This document shows positions 1-7,702 of a stretch of 64,000 nt of DNA, in pieces. The position numbers and the translations under genes are program-made. The stretch spans positions 1 through 64,000 of the forward strand of contig JAZNBG010000005.1 of NCBI GenBank assembly GCA_045586925.1, given 5' to 3'. The notes under the pieces were generated by a model. That model searched no databases. It saw nothing but the letters and a program-made list of their open reading frames with translations, and was not told the origin of the DNA. Numbering within the stretch: the first letter of the stretch is position 1; every line of letters starts with the position of its first letter. The DNA comes from SIG440 sp045586925 (lineage in GTDB: Bacteria; Bacillota; Clostridia; Monoglobales; Monoglobaceae).

Positions 1-1012
1 CAAGATACCTTCCGTCTGCTGTGCAAATATACATCATATTTTCATCAAAAACATTTTTACTGCCGCGGTAAATATATACTGTACGGTTATCATCCCACAC
101 TATTTCGGCGTTGCAGAGCTCCGCCACAGAACGTAGCGGAAGTAACATTCTGCCGTTTTTTATTATAGTTTTTACCGGAAGCTTTTGAACCGTGCCGTTG
201 ACTATACAATCGTCCGAGTCTTCAAACACTTTGATTATTGTGCCGCCAAGGGTAATGCTTGCGCTGCGGTCCTCATCACGCCAGACAACACGGGCATCCA
301 TACTTTCGCAAAACTGCCTGATTGCAATATATGTATAGCTGCCAATAAGCTGTGGCTGTTCGTCAGCAAATACCAAATCCTTGCCGTCCATAACCAGCTT
401 TAATGTATCATCGGTTGCCGTCGCACCTGACAGAACAACAAAGTTGACGCTGTCACTAAAATACTCGATATCATATTTTTTGGCAAGCAAAACTGCTTTA
501 TACTGTCCCTGTGGAAGACTGTCAACCGTAATGCTGCCGTTGGTTATTTCAAAAATATTTTCATCAAGCGTTGTCAGGTTGCGTATATGCACCTCGTATG
601 ACGCATAATTCATAAAACCGCCATAAGAAAAATCCAGATTAAAGGTTACGCTGCCGTCATTATCTGACACCGCTTTCAGTTTAAGCTCGGGCAGCTTTCC
701 GTTTTCCCATACGGCATTCAGCTTAATATCATCTTTAACATTAATTTGCTGACCAGGTTTAAATAGCTCTTTCTTTCCCTCAATCTGCCATCCACGGAAA
801 ATGTTTCCCATATTTTGCGGAACAACAACTGATATCTGCGCCATACTCCCGATAACCTTCTGCCGTGGAAGAATTTCCGCACCATCATCGAAATAGGATA
901 GCACAAAATACTCGTCTTCTGATATATTCAATTTGGAATTTTGCTGTGCAAGCACTGTTGCTTGTAAAACAATCAGCACCAATGCCGCCAGCATAGCCAT
1001 TTTCTTTTTCAT
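1..1012 (-). CDS. Secreted Cu-amine-oxidase-N-like protein, C-terminus off the left edge
   Basis: Open frame of about 337 codons that begins at the ATG at 1012 and runs off the left edge without a stop. The first 22 residues (MKKKMAMLAALVLIVLQA...) form a signal peptide ending near VLAQ. The middle resembles a fibronectin- or Ig-like beta domain. Near the end the pattern LVMDGKDLVFADEQPQ, followed by YIAIRQFCESMDARVVW and MLLPLRSVAELCNAEIVWD, is typical of the copper amine oxidase N-terminal (stalk) domain, a non-catalytic cell-surface module in Clostridia. The start lies 2 bp after the stop of the deacetylase gene at 1015, so the two are probably translationally coupled. Function inferred: cell-surface or wall-associated protein; no catalytic domain is visible in the part present. 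Confidence 0.7.
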   Translation of the reverse strand, partial: MKKKMAMLAALVLIVLQATVLAQQNSKLNISEDEYFVLSYFDDGAEILPRQKVIGSMAQISVVVPQNMGNIFRGWQIEGKKELFKPGQQINVKDDIKLNAVWENGKLPELKLKAVSDNDGSVTFNLDFSYGGFMNYASYEVHIRNLTTLDENIFEITNGSITVDSLPQGQYKAVLLAKKYDIEYFSDSVNFVVLSGATATDDTLKLVMDGKDLVFADEQPQLIGSYTYIAIRQFCESMDARVVWRDEDRSASITLGGTIIKVFEDSDDCIVNGTVQKLPVKTIIKNGRMLLPLRSVAELCNAEIVWDDNRTVYIYRGSKNVFDENMMYICTADGRYL

Positions 1013-1014
1013 AA

Positions 1015-1848
1015 CTAACCCTTCAGCCATTTTATCAGTTGTTCTGCACTTACACCGTTGTAGATGTTATAACGGTTAAGGTTGTACAAACTGTTTTTGT
1101 CATATCTTTTTATATAGTTCATACCCGTTGAGGTTGCCATAGTCACACGTATACCGCTGCTTTTAAGAACAAAATCTGTCACGGCATTGTATTTACCCAA
1201 AGGATAGGCAAACCCAACAAGCGGTTTTTCAAGCTCTGCCTCAAGAATTGTCTTTGCCGTCATTAAATCGCCCTGAAAGTGCGAAATATAGTCCATTAGA
1301 CCTTCGTTTTCAAGACGGAGAACCGTTTCCCTTGCACCTCTGCCTTCATATTCTGTACTCTGGTGCATATCATAGGTATGGCTCTGCACCGAAATCAGCC
1401 CTGATTCCACCATTTCTCTTGCCTGGTCATAGCTGAAATGCGGAGTGATTTTATAACTTGTGTTTTTGTATGTTTCTTTGCCTACCGAACTGACAATGGC
1501 AAAAATTGTCGCCTTGAAACCATACTCCTGAAGCATAGGAAATGCCACTGTATAGTTGTCAAGATAGCCGTCGTCAAAGGTTATGCAAACGGGATTTTCA
1601 GGCAGAGGAAAGCCATAATCAACATAATTTATCAATTCGTCCAAGGATATCGGGGTAAAACCGTTTTCCTTTATTGCATCAAGATGTTTTCTGAAATTTT
1701 CCGGGGATATGACAACAAGATTGTCACCTTCACCCACCGAATGATACATCAGCACAGGAACCGCCGCTGTGCCATCGTCTTTTGCGACAACCGGAACAGA
1801 AAAAATCAGTATTATAATCAAAATTATGGGAATTATTTTGTTTATCAC
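1015..1848 (-). CDS. Polysaccharide deacetylase family protein (NodB-type)
   Basis: 277 residues. An N-terminal hydrophobic segment (residues 2-22) acts as signal peptide or membrane anchor. VPVLMYHSVG, ITFDDGYLDNY (metal-binding Asp pair) and SHTYDMHQ are the NodB motifs of metal-dependent carbohydrate esterase family 4. Members remove N-acetyl groups from peptidoglycan, chitin-like or poly-GlcNAc polymers at the cell surface; the substrate here cannot be told. It is upstream of and nearly contiguous with the Cu-amine-oxidase-N-like gene, suggesting a two-gene surface operon. The start ATG at 1848 follows an AGGAGG-type site in the leader (1857-1862 on the complementary strand). Confidence 0.85.
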   Translation of the reverse strand: MINKIIPIILIIILIFSVPVVAKDDGTAAVPVLMYHSVGEGDNLVVISPENFRKHLDAIKENGFTPISLDELINYVDYGFPLPENPVCITFDDGYLDNYTVAFPMLQEYGFKATIFAIVSSVGKETYKNTSYKITPHFSYDQAREMVESGLISVQSHTYDMHQSTEYEGRGARETVLRLENEGLMDYISHFQGDLMTAKTILEAELEKPLVGFAYPLGKYNAVTDFVLKSSGIRVTMATSTGMNYIKRYDKNSLYNLNRYNIYNGVSAEQLIKWLKG

Positions 1849-1981
1849 AAATCAAACCTCCTAAGGTTTTTTAGTATTTGCAATCTGTCTAAAATCATAC
1901 ATAAAATTATATCATCAAACGTATTTGTTGTCAATCATTTGCAAAATGTACCGACACTTGCAAATTTTTTTCAAATTTCTA

Positions 1982-2010
1982 TTGTATTTTTTGTGGTTTT
2001 GTGGTATTAT
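1982..2010 (+). promoter_or_regulatory. Promoter of structured RNA copy 1
   Basis: A -35 box TTGTAT (1982-1987), a 17-bp spacer and an extended -10 (TG at 2002-2003, TATTAT at 2005-2010). Expected transcription start is near 2017, which is exactly the first base of the long outer stem of the RNA below. Confidence 0.6.
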
Positions 2011-2016
2011 AATTAT

Positions 2017-2207
2017 GCTAAACCAATTTAATATTTTTTTGTAGGGGGTATTTTTTATACTTTTTTTGTCATATCAATTTTTAGAATTTGTTAAAAATGC
2101 AAATTCCTTTAAAAATTGATATGGCTTATACCCCATTCTTTTTAAATTGGTTTAGCGACTGCTGGAGTTTGCGTTTTTGTGCGGCAACTTCGGTTGTCGC
2201 ATTTTTT
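2017..2207 (+). ncRNA. Candidate structured small RNA, copy 1 (hairpin, pseudoknot and terminator)
   Basis: Non-coding stretch of about 190 nt. Seen directly: a perfect 15-bp outer stem (2017-2031 with 2142-2156), a 7-bp stem (2045-2051 with 2128-2134) and a 14-bp stem (2070-2083 with 2110-2123) that extends 2 pairs further. The apical loop segment 2093-2107 (AAAAAUGCAAAUUCC) can pair over 15 bp, with two G-U pairs, with the tail 2164-2178, giving a pseudoknot. A 9-bp C(UUCG)G terminator hairpin (2180-2201) with a T-run follows at once. A second copy with the same plan but different sequence is at 31151-31312. I do not recognise the family. It could be an independent sRNA or a leader or attenuator of the 58-residue ORF that follows. 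Confidence 0.65.
2180..2207 (+). terminator. Terminator of structured RNA copy 1
   Basis: 9-bp stem 2180-2188 with 2193-2201, a UUCG tetraloop closed by C-G, then six T (2202-2207). It begins 2 nt after the pseudoknot tail. Confidence 0.85.
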
Positions 2208-2229
2208 AATTTCAGGAAGGTGTATTCAA

Positions 2230-2406
2230 ATGATTAATTACAAAAAACTTTATTTTCGTCTTTTTAATGCCATAACAGATGCCATAGAAATATTGCAAAA
2301 GGCACAGATTGACACAGAAGAAGCCTATATTGAAGATGGCGAGGACGAAAACAACTCACCAAAGGTAACAAAGTTTAAAGTCCACTCTAGCGATAAAGAG
2401 AAGTAA
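2230..2406 (+). CDS. Small conserved hypothetical protein (58 aa)
   Basis: Start chosen at ATG 2230, 7 nt after a good ribosome site (AGGAAGGTG, 2214-2222). The in-frame upstream start at 2179 lies inside the terminator of the RNA and is unlikely. The N-terminal half (MINYKKLYFRLFNAITDAIE) is predicted helical; the C-terminal half is acidic and then charged. Proteins with this LYFxLFNxITDxIE pattern occur widely in Clostridia, often near mobile or regulatory DNA; no function is known to me. No separate promoter was found, so expression may depend on readthrough of the terminator ending at 2207. Confidence 0.6.
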   Translation: MINYKKLYFRLFNAITDAIEILQKAQIDTEEAYIEDGEDENNSPKVTKFKVHSSDKEK

Positions 2407-2440
2407 TGAAAAACCCGTTATACAACGGGTTTTTCATTAC
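2403..2440. terminator. Perfect 17-bp bidirectional terminator hairpin
   Basis: Arms 2403-2419 and 2424-2440 are perfectly complementary with a 4-nt loop. The stem has an A-tract on one side and a T-tract on the other, so it can stop transcription from both the small ORF (plus) and the ROK gene (minus). It contains the TAA stop of the small ORF and abuts the ROK stop at 2441. Confidence 0.85.
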
Positions 2441-3610
2441 TTAGTCCACTATATTCCCCTTATAATCAATATCAAAAAGTCTGTCGCACAGATTAAAGGC
2501 GGCGCCTTTTACGGTATTTTCTTCGCTGATAGTTACCTCACGGATTTCCAAATCCTGCAAAAGAACAGGGTACGCACGGCTTTTCATTTCCTGCACCGCA
2601 CAGTCAAGAAGCGGCCGTATTTTTACATACACTCCCATATTTATCACTATCGCCTGAGGCTTGCATAAATTCACAAGATTAGCAAGACCTATGCCCAGAT
2701 ACCTTCCACATTCATCAACCGCTGATTTTGCAGCCTTATCGCATTGCTCATATTTCTCGGCAATATACTCAAGGGTTGCGCCACTTTCGCCGCTTTTTTC
2801 TTCGTACAGCTTAATCAGTCTTTGCTCAGAACACATTATCTCCAAGCACCCACGGTTTCCGCAAAAGCAAAGCTCGCCATCCTTTTCAACCGTGGTATGC
2901 CCGATTTCACCCAGCATTGCCCGGTTAATTCCTCCGTGATAAAACTGACTTGCACCAATACCGTTTTCAAGGTCGATAAGCAACATATTCTTTTTTTCAA
3001 TTCTGTTTGCGCAACAAAAATACCAAACCGCTTTAAGAAACGAAACATTATCTATAAAAACCGGAATCCCTGTTTTTTCTTCAAGAAATTTTTTAAGGTC
3101 AAATTCCTTCCATTTAAGGCTTGCAGAGGCTACAAACCGGCTGTCCTCCAGAACCATACCCGTAACCACAACCCCTATTCCCAACACACTGTCACGACCG
3201 TGCTCGTATACAAGGGATGCCACCTTCTCACGCACAAGCTCAACCACCTTATCGGGTTGCATATCTGATACATTTACACGGATTCGGGTAATAATTCTGC
3301 CTTCAAGGTCGGTATACGAAACATTTACCGAATCAACCCCTATAAATACACAGATAAGCCCGTAAGCCTCGGCACAAAAACGCAAAAGAGTCCCCTTTCT
3401 GCCGACACGCTCCGCCTTTTCAACACCGCTTTCGGCAATAAGCCCGATATCAAGAAGGTATGATGTTATATTGGTAAGGGATGCCAACGAAAGCCCTGTT
3501 TCGTGGGCAACAAGCGGTCTTGCCACATCTGGATTGCGCCTGATGTAGCTTAGCACCTTTAACCTGTTCATTTTTTGTATTAACTGAGAATTTCCTACAG
3601 ATTTATCCAT
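2441..3610 (-). CDS. ROK family transcriptional regulator (NagC/XylR-like)
   Basis: 389 residues. Residues about 10-65 form a winged helix-turn-helix (RLKVLSYIRRNPDVARPLVA, then LSLASLTNITSYL). The rest is a ROK sugar-kinase fold. The ROK zinc motif is present near residues 245-260 (CFCGNRGCLEI), preceded by LGEIGHTTV. Family members are sugar-responsive repressors. It is divergent from the PIG-L/PfkB/GlcN6P-isomerase-like operon with a shared 167-bp promoter region, so it probably represses that operon and itself in response to an amino sugar or its phosphate. The regulatory link is inferred. Confidence 0.9.
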   Translation of the reverse strand: MDKSVGNSQLIQKMNRLKVLSYIRRNPDVARPLVAHETGLSLASLTNITSYLLDIGLIAESGVEKAERVGRKGTLLRFCAEAYGLICVFIGVDSVNVSYTDLEGRIITRIRVNVSDMQPDKVVELVREKVASLVYEHGRDSVLGIGVVVTGMVLEDSRFVASASLKWKEFDLKKFLEEKTGIPVFIDNVSFLKAVWYFCCANRIEKKNMLLIDLENGIGASQFYHGGINRAMLGEIGHTTVEKDGELCFCGNRGCLEIMCSEQRLIKLYEEKSGESGATLEYIAEKYEQCDKAAKSAVDECGRYLGIGLANLVNLCKPQAIVINMGVYVKIRPLLDCAVQEMKSRAYPVLLQDLEIREVTISEENTVKGAAFNLCDRLFDIDYKGNIVD

Positions 3611-3625
3611 CTTCTCACCTGTATG

Positions 3626-3681
3626 CGGTTGTTTTGCCTAAATTATATCAAATAAAAATATCTTTGTCAACGCAACAACCG
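3626..3681. promoter_or_regulatory. Candidate ROK operator (inverted repeat CGGTTGTT/AACAACCG) and minus-strand promoter
   Basis: The minus-strand promoter for the ROK gene has -35 TTGACA (3665-3670), a 17-bp spacer and -10 TATAAT (3642-3647). Two 8-bp inverted arms, CGGTTGTT at 3626-3633 and AACAACCG at 3674-3681, bracket this promoter. The second arm ends 2 bp before the -35 of the divergent operon. The spacing would let one regulator touch both promoters. Confidence 0.55.
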
Positions 3682-3683
3682 TC

Positions 3684-3712
3684 TTGACATACCCGCTTTA
3701 ATCTGTTACAAT
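3684..3712 (+). promoter_or_regulatory. Promoter of the amino-sugar operon
   Basis: -35 TTGACA (3684-3689), 17-bp spacer, -10 TACAAT (3707-3712), upstream of the PIG-L gene at 3778. Confidence 0.75.
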
Positions 3713-3777
3713 TAATTTAAACAATGAATAAATTATATATACTTTTGCTTATTTATAATTAGAAAGGATGTTACATA

Positions 3778-4482
3778 ATGAATGTATTAGCTATAGGTTG
3801 TCACCCAGACGACATTGAAATCAACTGTGCCGGCACATTGGCAAAATGTGTGAAGCGTGGCGATAATGTCACTGTATGTCACGTGTGCAACGGAAATATG
3901 GGTCACGTTGTAATTCCGCCTGACGAGCTGCGTGAAATCCGCATTAACGAAGCAAAAAAAGCAGGTTCTTTAGCCGGAATTAAGGTTGTAACCTGTGATA
4001 TTGGCGACCTTGTTGTTTATCATCAAAACAAGGAACACCGTGATAAGGTTGTGGATATTATCCGTGAGGCTCAGCCTGATTTTATCATTACTCACGCACC
4101 AAACGACTATATGCCCGACCACGTGGCTGTCAGCAATCTTGTTTTTGATGCGGCGTTTGCTGCAAGCTGCCCCCATTATGAAACAGGGGTTTCGATGCCA
4201 TCTATGGTTACACCCATATTTTATATGGATAACTTAGGCGGAAACGAATTTTTGCCTACCGAATATGTTGACATTACCGACGAGATTGACTTAAAGCTTG
4301 AAATGCTTGAATGTCACGAAAGTCAGCTTAAATGGATGAGAGAGCACGACAATATCGACTTTGCAGATATGGTAAAAACCATCTCAAAATACCGCGGATA
4401 TCAGTGCGGTGCAGCTTATGCCGAGGCATTTGCACAATGTATGGTATATCCCAAGCCCACTGTAAGGAGGATGCTTCCATAA
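3778..4482 (+). CDS. PIG-L/LmbE family deacetylase
   Basis: 234 residues. The zinc-site motif GCHPDDIE (residues 7-14) and the later HAPNDYMPDH fit the PIG-L family, which removes acetyl groups from GlcNAc-containing small molecules. It is the first gene of a three-gene operon: its TAA shares one base with the ATG of the kinase gene at 4482, a sign of translational coupling. With the kinase and the GlcN6P-isomerase-like protein it suggests a pathway of deacetylation, phosphorylation and isomerisation or deamination of an N-acetylated amino sugar. The substrate is inferred. Confidence 0.88.
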   Translation: MNVLAIGCHPDDIEINCAGTLAKCVKRGDNVTVCHVCNGNMGHVVIPPDELREIRINEAKKAGSLAGIKVVTCDIGDLVVYHQNKEHRDKVVDIIREAQPDFIITHAPNDYMPDHVAVSNLVFDAAFAASCPHYETGVSMPSMVTPIFYMDNLGGNEFLPTEYVDITDEIDLKLEMLECHESQLKWMREHDNIDFADMVKTISKYRGYQCGAAYAEAFAQCMVYPKPTVRRMLP

Positions 4483-5420
4483 TGAAAAAGGTTGCCTGTG
4501 TTGGAATTTTGGTTGCTGATGTAATTGTAGAGCCTGTCACCAGCTATCCCGAAAAGGGACTGCTTCTGCCGGTAAACTCAATCACACTGCACAACGGCGG
4601 AAACGCAATGACCGCCTCAATCAACGTAAAAAAGCTTGGTGTTGAAACCACTATGATAGGCAAGGTGGGTGCAGATGTTTTTGGCAGCTTTCTTCGTGAC
4701 AAGCTGACCGCTGCCGGAGTAAATACCAAGGGTCTTAAAACAGATGACAGCGTTCAGACATCGGCATCTGTGCTTATGCTTGACAAAACCGGTGAACGTT
4801 CGTTCTTCCATTGTGTTGGTACAAACGCAGTATTTTCAGAAAAGGACATTGACTATTCTCTGGTTGAAGACTGCGATTTGGTATTTGTTACAGGTTCATT
4901 CCTTATGAACACCTTTGACGGCGTGGAAACAATGGAGTTTTTAAAGAAGTGTAAGGAAATGGGCAAGACCACCTTCCTTGACGTTTGCTGGGATGCAAGC
5001 GGCAGATGGGGCGAGCTTCTTGATATGTCAATGCCGTATATAGATTATCTTATGCCCAGTATTGACGAGGCTGTGTGCATTGCAGGCAAAGACGATGTCG
5101 AAGAAATTGCAGACGTATTCTTTAGCCGCGGTGCAAAAAATGTTGTCATTAAAATGGGCAGCAAGGGTGCATTTTTAAGACGCAGCACCGATGCCAAGGG
5201 TCAGATTTTCCCGTGCTGCAAGGGTGTTACCGCAGTTGACACAACAGGTGCAGGCGACAGCTTTTGTTCGGGCTTTCTGGCAGCATTTGCAAGAGATTGC
5301 AGTCTGGAGGAATGTGTTAAGTTTGCCAACGGAACAGGTGCACATTGCGTAATGGCAAAGGGTGCAACCACAGGCATCACATCATACGAAGAAATTTTAG
5401 ATTTTGTAAATAAACAATAA
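4482..5420 (+). CDS. PfkB family carbohydrate kinase
   Basis: 312 residues from ATG 4482, preceded by AAGGAGG at 4463-4469. An in-frame start 150 bp upstream would overlap the PIG-L gene deeply and is rejected. The ribokinase-type N-terminal LHNGGNAMTAS and the C-terminal signature DTTGAGDSFCSGF (catalytic Asp in GAGD) are intact. It phosphorylates a sugar or amino sugar with ATP; context points to a deacetylated amino sugar, which is inferred. Confidence 0.9.
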   Translation: MKKVACVGILVADVIVEPVTSYPEKGLLLPVNSITLHNGGNAMTASINVKKLGVETTMIGKVGADVFGSFLRDKLTAAGVNTKGLKTDDSVQTSASVLMLDKTGERSFFHCVGTNAVFSEKDIDYSLVEDCDLVFVTGSFLMNTFDGVETMEFLKKCKEMGKTTFLDVCWDASGRWGELLDMSMPYIDYLMPSIDEAVCIAGKDDVEEIADVFFSRGAKNVVIKMGSKGAFLRRSTDAKGQIFPCCKGVTAVDTTGAGDSFCSGFLAAFARDCSLEECVKFANGTGAHCVMAKGATTGITSYEEILDFVNKQ

Positions 5421-5441
5421 TTTATCAGGAGGATGAAAAAA

Positions 5442-6380
5442 ATGGATTTTTTAAGTACAGTACAGGGCAGCGACTGCGAAAGCTTTTTCCCTAAGGGCTG
5501 GGACATCAAAAAGATTGACGAATGCTGCGACAAGGGTGTAACACGTGAGGATTTCTGGAACAAGGATTTTAACCCCATTGAATGTGACAACATCAACGAT
5601 TTTGACACACTTATGGGTCACGAAATCGCAATGCAGATTAAGCTTGCAAAGGAAGAAGGCAAAAAGCTGGCTATGATTCTTCCTGTTGGTCCTATGGGTA
5701 TGTATAAGTGGGCAGCATATTTCATTACAAACTGGAATCTTGACTGCAAGCACGTTTACACATTCAATATGGACGAATGGGCAGATGCCGAGGGCAACAC
5801 TTTGGATTCAACCAACCCCGCATCATTTGAGTACAGTATGAAGCAGGCGTTTTTCAACAAGCTTGGCGACCTTACAATCCCCGAAGCACAGAGAAACTTT
5901 GCAACAAAAGATAACCTTCCTACTTATGCCGGCAAGATTGCAGCGCTCAAGGCAGAAGGTGCAAAGCTGGTATTGGTATACGGTATCGGCCGTGCTTGCC
6001 ACATTGCATTCTGGGAACCCACATTTGCACAGGATTATGCATCTGCTGCTGAATGGGAAGCTGCAACACACCGCATCGCTGCAAAGCTTACACCTATGAC
6101 AATCGAACAGAATGCTATCACAAGCTTTAAGAGCCGCACAACATTGGTTCCTTGCCGTGCGAACACAATCGGCCCCGGTCTTTTCCTTCAGGCAGATTAC
6201 GCAATCGGCGGATGCGATGGTTCACTTGGCCGTGGTATGGGCTGGCAGGGAATGAGCTTCTTAACCACTCTCCACTACGGTCCTGACACAAGCATTACAT
6301 CATCATACATTCCTACTCTCCCCGGCAAGCTGTTCTATCTTAAGGAACTTGCAGGTCCGTTGGTTGCTGAGTGTAACTAA
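5442..6380 (+). CDS. GlcN6P-isomerase/deaminase-like protein with altered active site
   Basis: 312 residues. The ATG at 5442 is chosen because the ribosome site AGGAGG (5427-5432) sits 9 nt before it; the ATG at 5433 directly abuts that site. The protein follows the NagB pattern: FNMDEWADAEGN matches the Asp72 loop and GIGRACHIAFWEP matches the GxGxDGHIAFNEP loop. In that loop the His and Glu remain, but the position of catalytic Asp141 is Ala and the following Gly is Cys. So either catalysis differs from classical NagB or the substrate does. It is last in the operon and is followed by a strong terminator. Confidence 0.75.
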   Translation: MDFLSTVQGSDCESFFPKGWDIKKIDECCDKGVTREDFWNKDFNPIECDNINDFDTLMGHEIAMQIKLAKEEGKKLAMILPVGPMGMYKWAAYFITNWNLDCKHVYTFNMDEWADAEGNTLDSTNPASFEYSMKQAFFNKLGDLTIPEAQRNFATKDNLPTYAGKIAALKAEGAKLVLVYGIGRACHIAFWEPTFAQDYASAAEWEAATHRIAAKLTPMTIEQNAITSFKSRTTLVPCRANTIGPGLFLQADYAIGGCDGSLGRGMGWQGMSFLTTLHYGPDTSITSSYIPTLPGKLFYLKELAGPLVAECN

Positions 6381-6395
6381 TTTCAGAAACATTTT

Positions 6396-6426
6396 AAAAG
6401 GGCTGTCCGTATCGGACAGCCCTTTA
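6396..6426 (+). terminator. Terminator of the amino-sugar operon
   Basis: Perfect 14-bp stem (6396-6409 with 6413-6426), 3-nt loop, A-rich 5' side and T-rich 3' side. It may also serve the MFS gene that ends at 6445 on the other strand. Confidence 0.9.
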
Positions 6427-6444
6427 CTTCTTTTACAGGGATGG

Positions 6445-7647
6445 TTAAATGTTTATTTCAGGGTGTTTCTTTATCCTTTTCATAAGCATTAAAAGTCCTA
6501 TTACCATAATGATAGGGAACACGCAGGCAATAAGCAGTCCCGAGCTTATTTCGTCGCCCATCATTGCCGAAACCATACCAACTGTTGTTGGGCCAAGAGT
6601 ACAACCTAAATCCCCCGCCAAAGCAAAAAGACCAAACATTGCAACGCCGCCGGTTGGATATGTATTTGCAGCCAAGGACAGTGTGCCGGGCCACATAATT
6701 CCGGCAGTAAAGCCGCACAGACCGCAGCATATAATTGCCGCAAATTTAAAAGGAAGGATTGCCGCAAAAATATACAGAAATACGGTTACAATTCCGCAGC
6801 AAAGCAAATATTTTGCAAGATTAATCCTGTCTGCCATCTTTGAATAAAATACTCTTGAAAATGCCAGCATCAACGCAAACATACAAGGTCCTAAAATATC
6901 GCCAAGGGTCTTTGAAATCCCCAGAGAGCTTTCTGCAAAGGCTGATGCCCACTGACTCATAGCAATCTCGGTTGCTCCGCTGCAAAACATAATCAAAAAG
7001 AATATAAGAAAACTCTTGCGTCTAAACAGCTTGTGCATAGGCATCCTTTCGCTGTTTTCAACAATTTTGTTAATCGGCACAAAGTAAAAATATACCGCAT
7101 TTCCAAGTGGGATAAGTGCCCATATAATTGCAATCCAGAACCAATGCTCTTTGCCGAATACAAAAAGCAATATGTTGGTTACAAGAACTGTTGCCACCGA
7201 GCCAAAGCCGTACATCGAGTGCAGAAAGCTCATAGATGCCGCCTTGTTATCCGATGGACACGCCTCAACTATGGGGCTTAGCAGCACCTCATAAACGCCG
7301 CCACCTGCCGAAAATAAAAGCACCGAAAATATAATTGCAGCATATGTATTTTCGACATATGGTGCAACAAGTCCCAAAAATAAAAATCCGCATCCCGCCA
7401 AAAGACTTGCCGCAATAATTGTTGTGCGATAGCTGACCCTGTCAATAAAAAACAGAGATATAAAATCCATTATAAATTGCATTACAAAATTAACTGTGGC
7501 AATCAATGTTACAAGTCCCAGTGCAATACCGTAATCCTGATTGAAAATAACAAACAAAAGTGGCGTGAAATTGCACACGATTGCCTGTGAAAATGCGCCG
7601 ATATAGCAGGCACGTTTTGTATGTTTGAAACTTAGTATTCCTTTCAT
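6445..7647 (-). CDS. MFS transporter, 12 membrane segments
   Basis: 400 residues from ATG 7647, which has AGGTG upstream; an in-frame start 135 bp earlier would lie in the DUF1015 gene end and is rejected. Alternating hydrophobic segments cover the whole protein, with a central hydrophilic loop near residues 185-205, as in sugar-type major facilitator permeases (for example the FucP/GlcP type). The substrate cannot be told. It is last in the minus-strand run beginning at ruvC and may be separately expressed. Confidence 0.8.
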   Translation of the reverse strand: MKGILSFKHTKRACYIGAFSQAIVCNFTPLLFVIFNQDYGIALGLVTLIATVNFVMQFIMDFISLFFIDRVSYRTTIIAASLLAGCGFLFLGLVAPYVENTYAAIIFSVLLFSAGGGVYEVLLSPIVEACPSDNKAASMSFLHSMYGFGSVATVLVTNILLFVFGKEHWFWIAIIWALIPLGNAVYFYFVPINKIVENSERMPMHKLFRRKSFLIFFLIMFCSGATEIAMSQWASAFAESSLGISKTLGDILGPCMFALMLAFSRVFYSKMADRINLAKYLLCCGIVTVFLYIFAAILPFKFAAIICCGLCGFTAGIMWPGTLSLAANTYPTGGVAMFGLFALAGDLGCTLGPTTVGMVSAMMGDEISSGLLIACVFPIIMVIGLLMLMKRIKKHPEINI

Positions 7648-7674
7648 TTTATCACCTGTAAAGCTACATTTTTT

Positions 7675-7698
7675 TCGGGACGGCAAGTACCGTCCCGA
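7675..7698. terminator. 9-bp GC-rich hairpin after the DUF1015 gene
   Basis: Arms TCGGGACGG (7675-7683) and CCGTCCCGA (7690-7698) with a 6-nt loop, between the DUF1015 stop (7703) and the MFS start. No proper U-run follows on the minus strand, so termination may be weak; it could instead mark an RNA-processing point. Confidence 0.45.
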
Positions 7699-7702
7699 TT
7701 TG

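Noticed and set aside
2017..2156. Miniature inverted-repeat transposon (MITE) as explanation of the 15-bp inverted repeat
   Set aside because: No flanking target duplication seen; precisely placed promoter, pseudoknot and terminator favour an RNA gene. Not fully excluded.
2017..2207. 6S RNA
   Set aside because: Size is similar, but 6S RNA has a central bubble and no 15-bp loop-tail pseudoknot, and the two copies here have strongly base-paired stems.
2017..2207. Retron msr-msd
   Set aside because: No reverse transcriptase gene in the neighbourhood of either copy.
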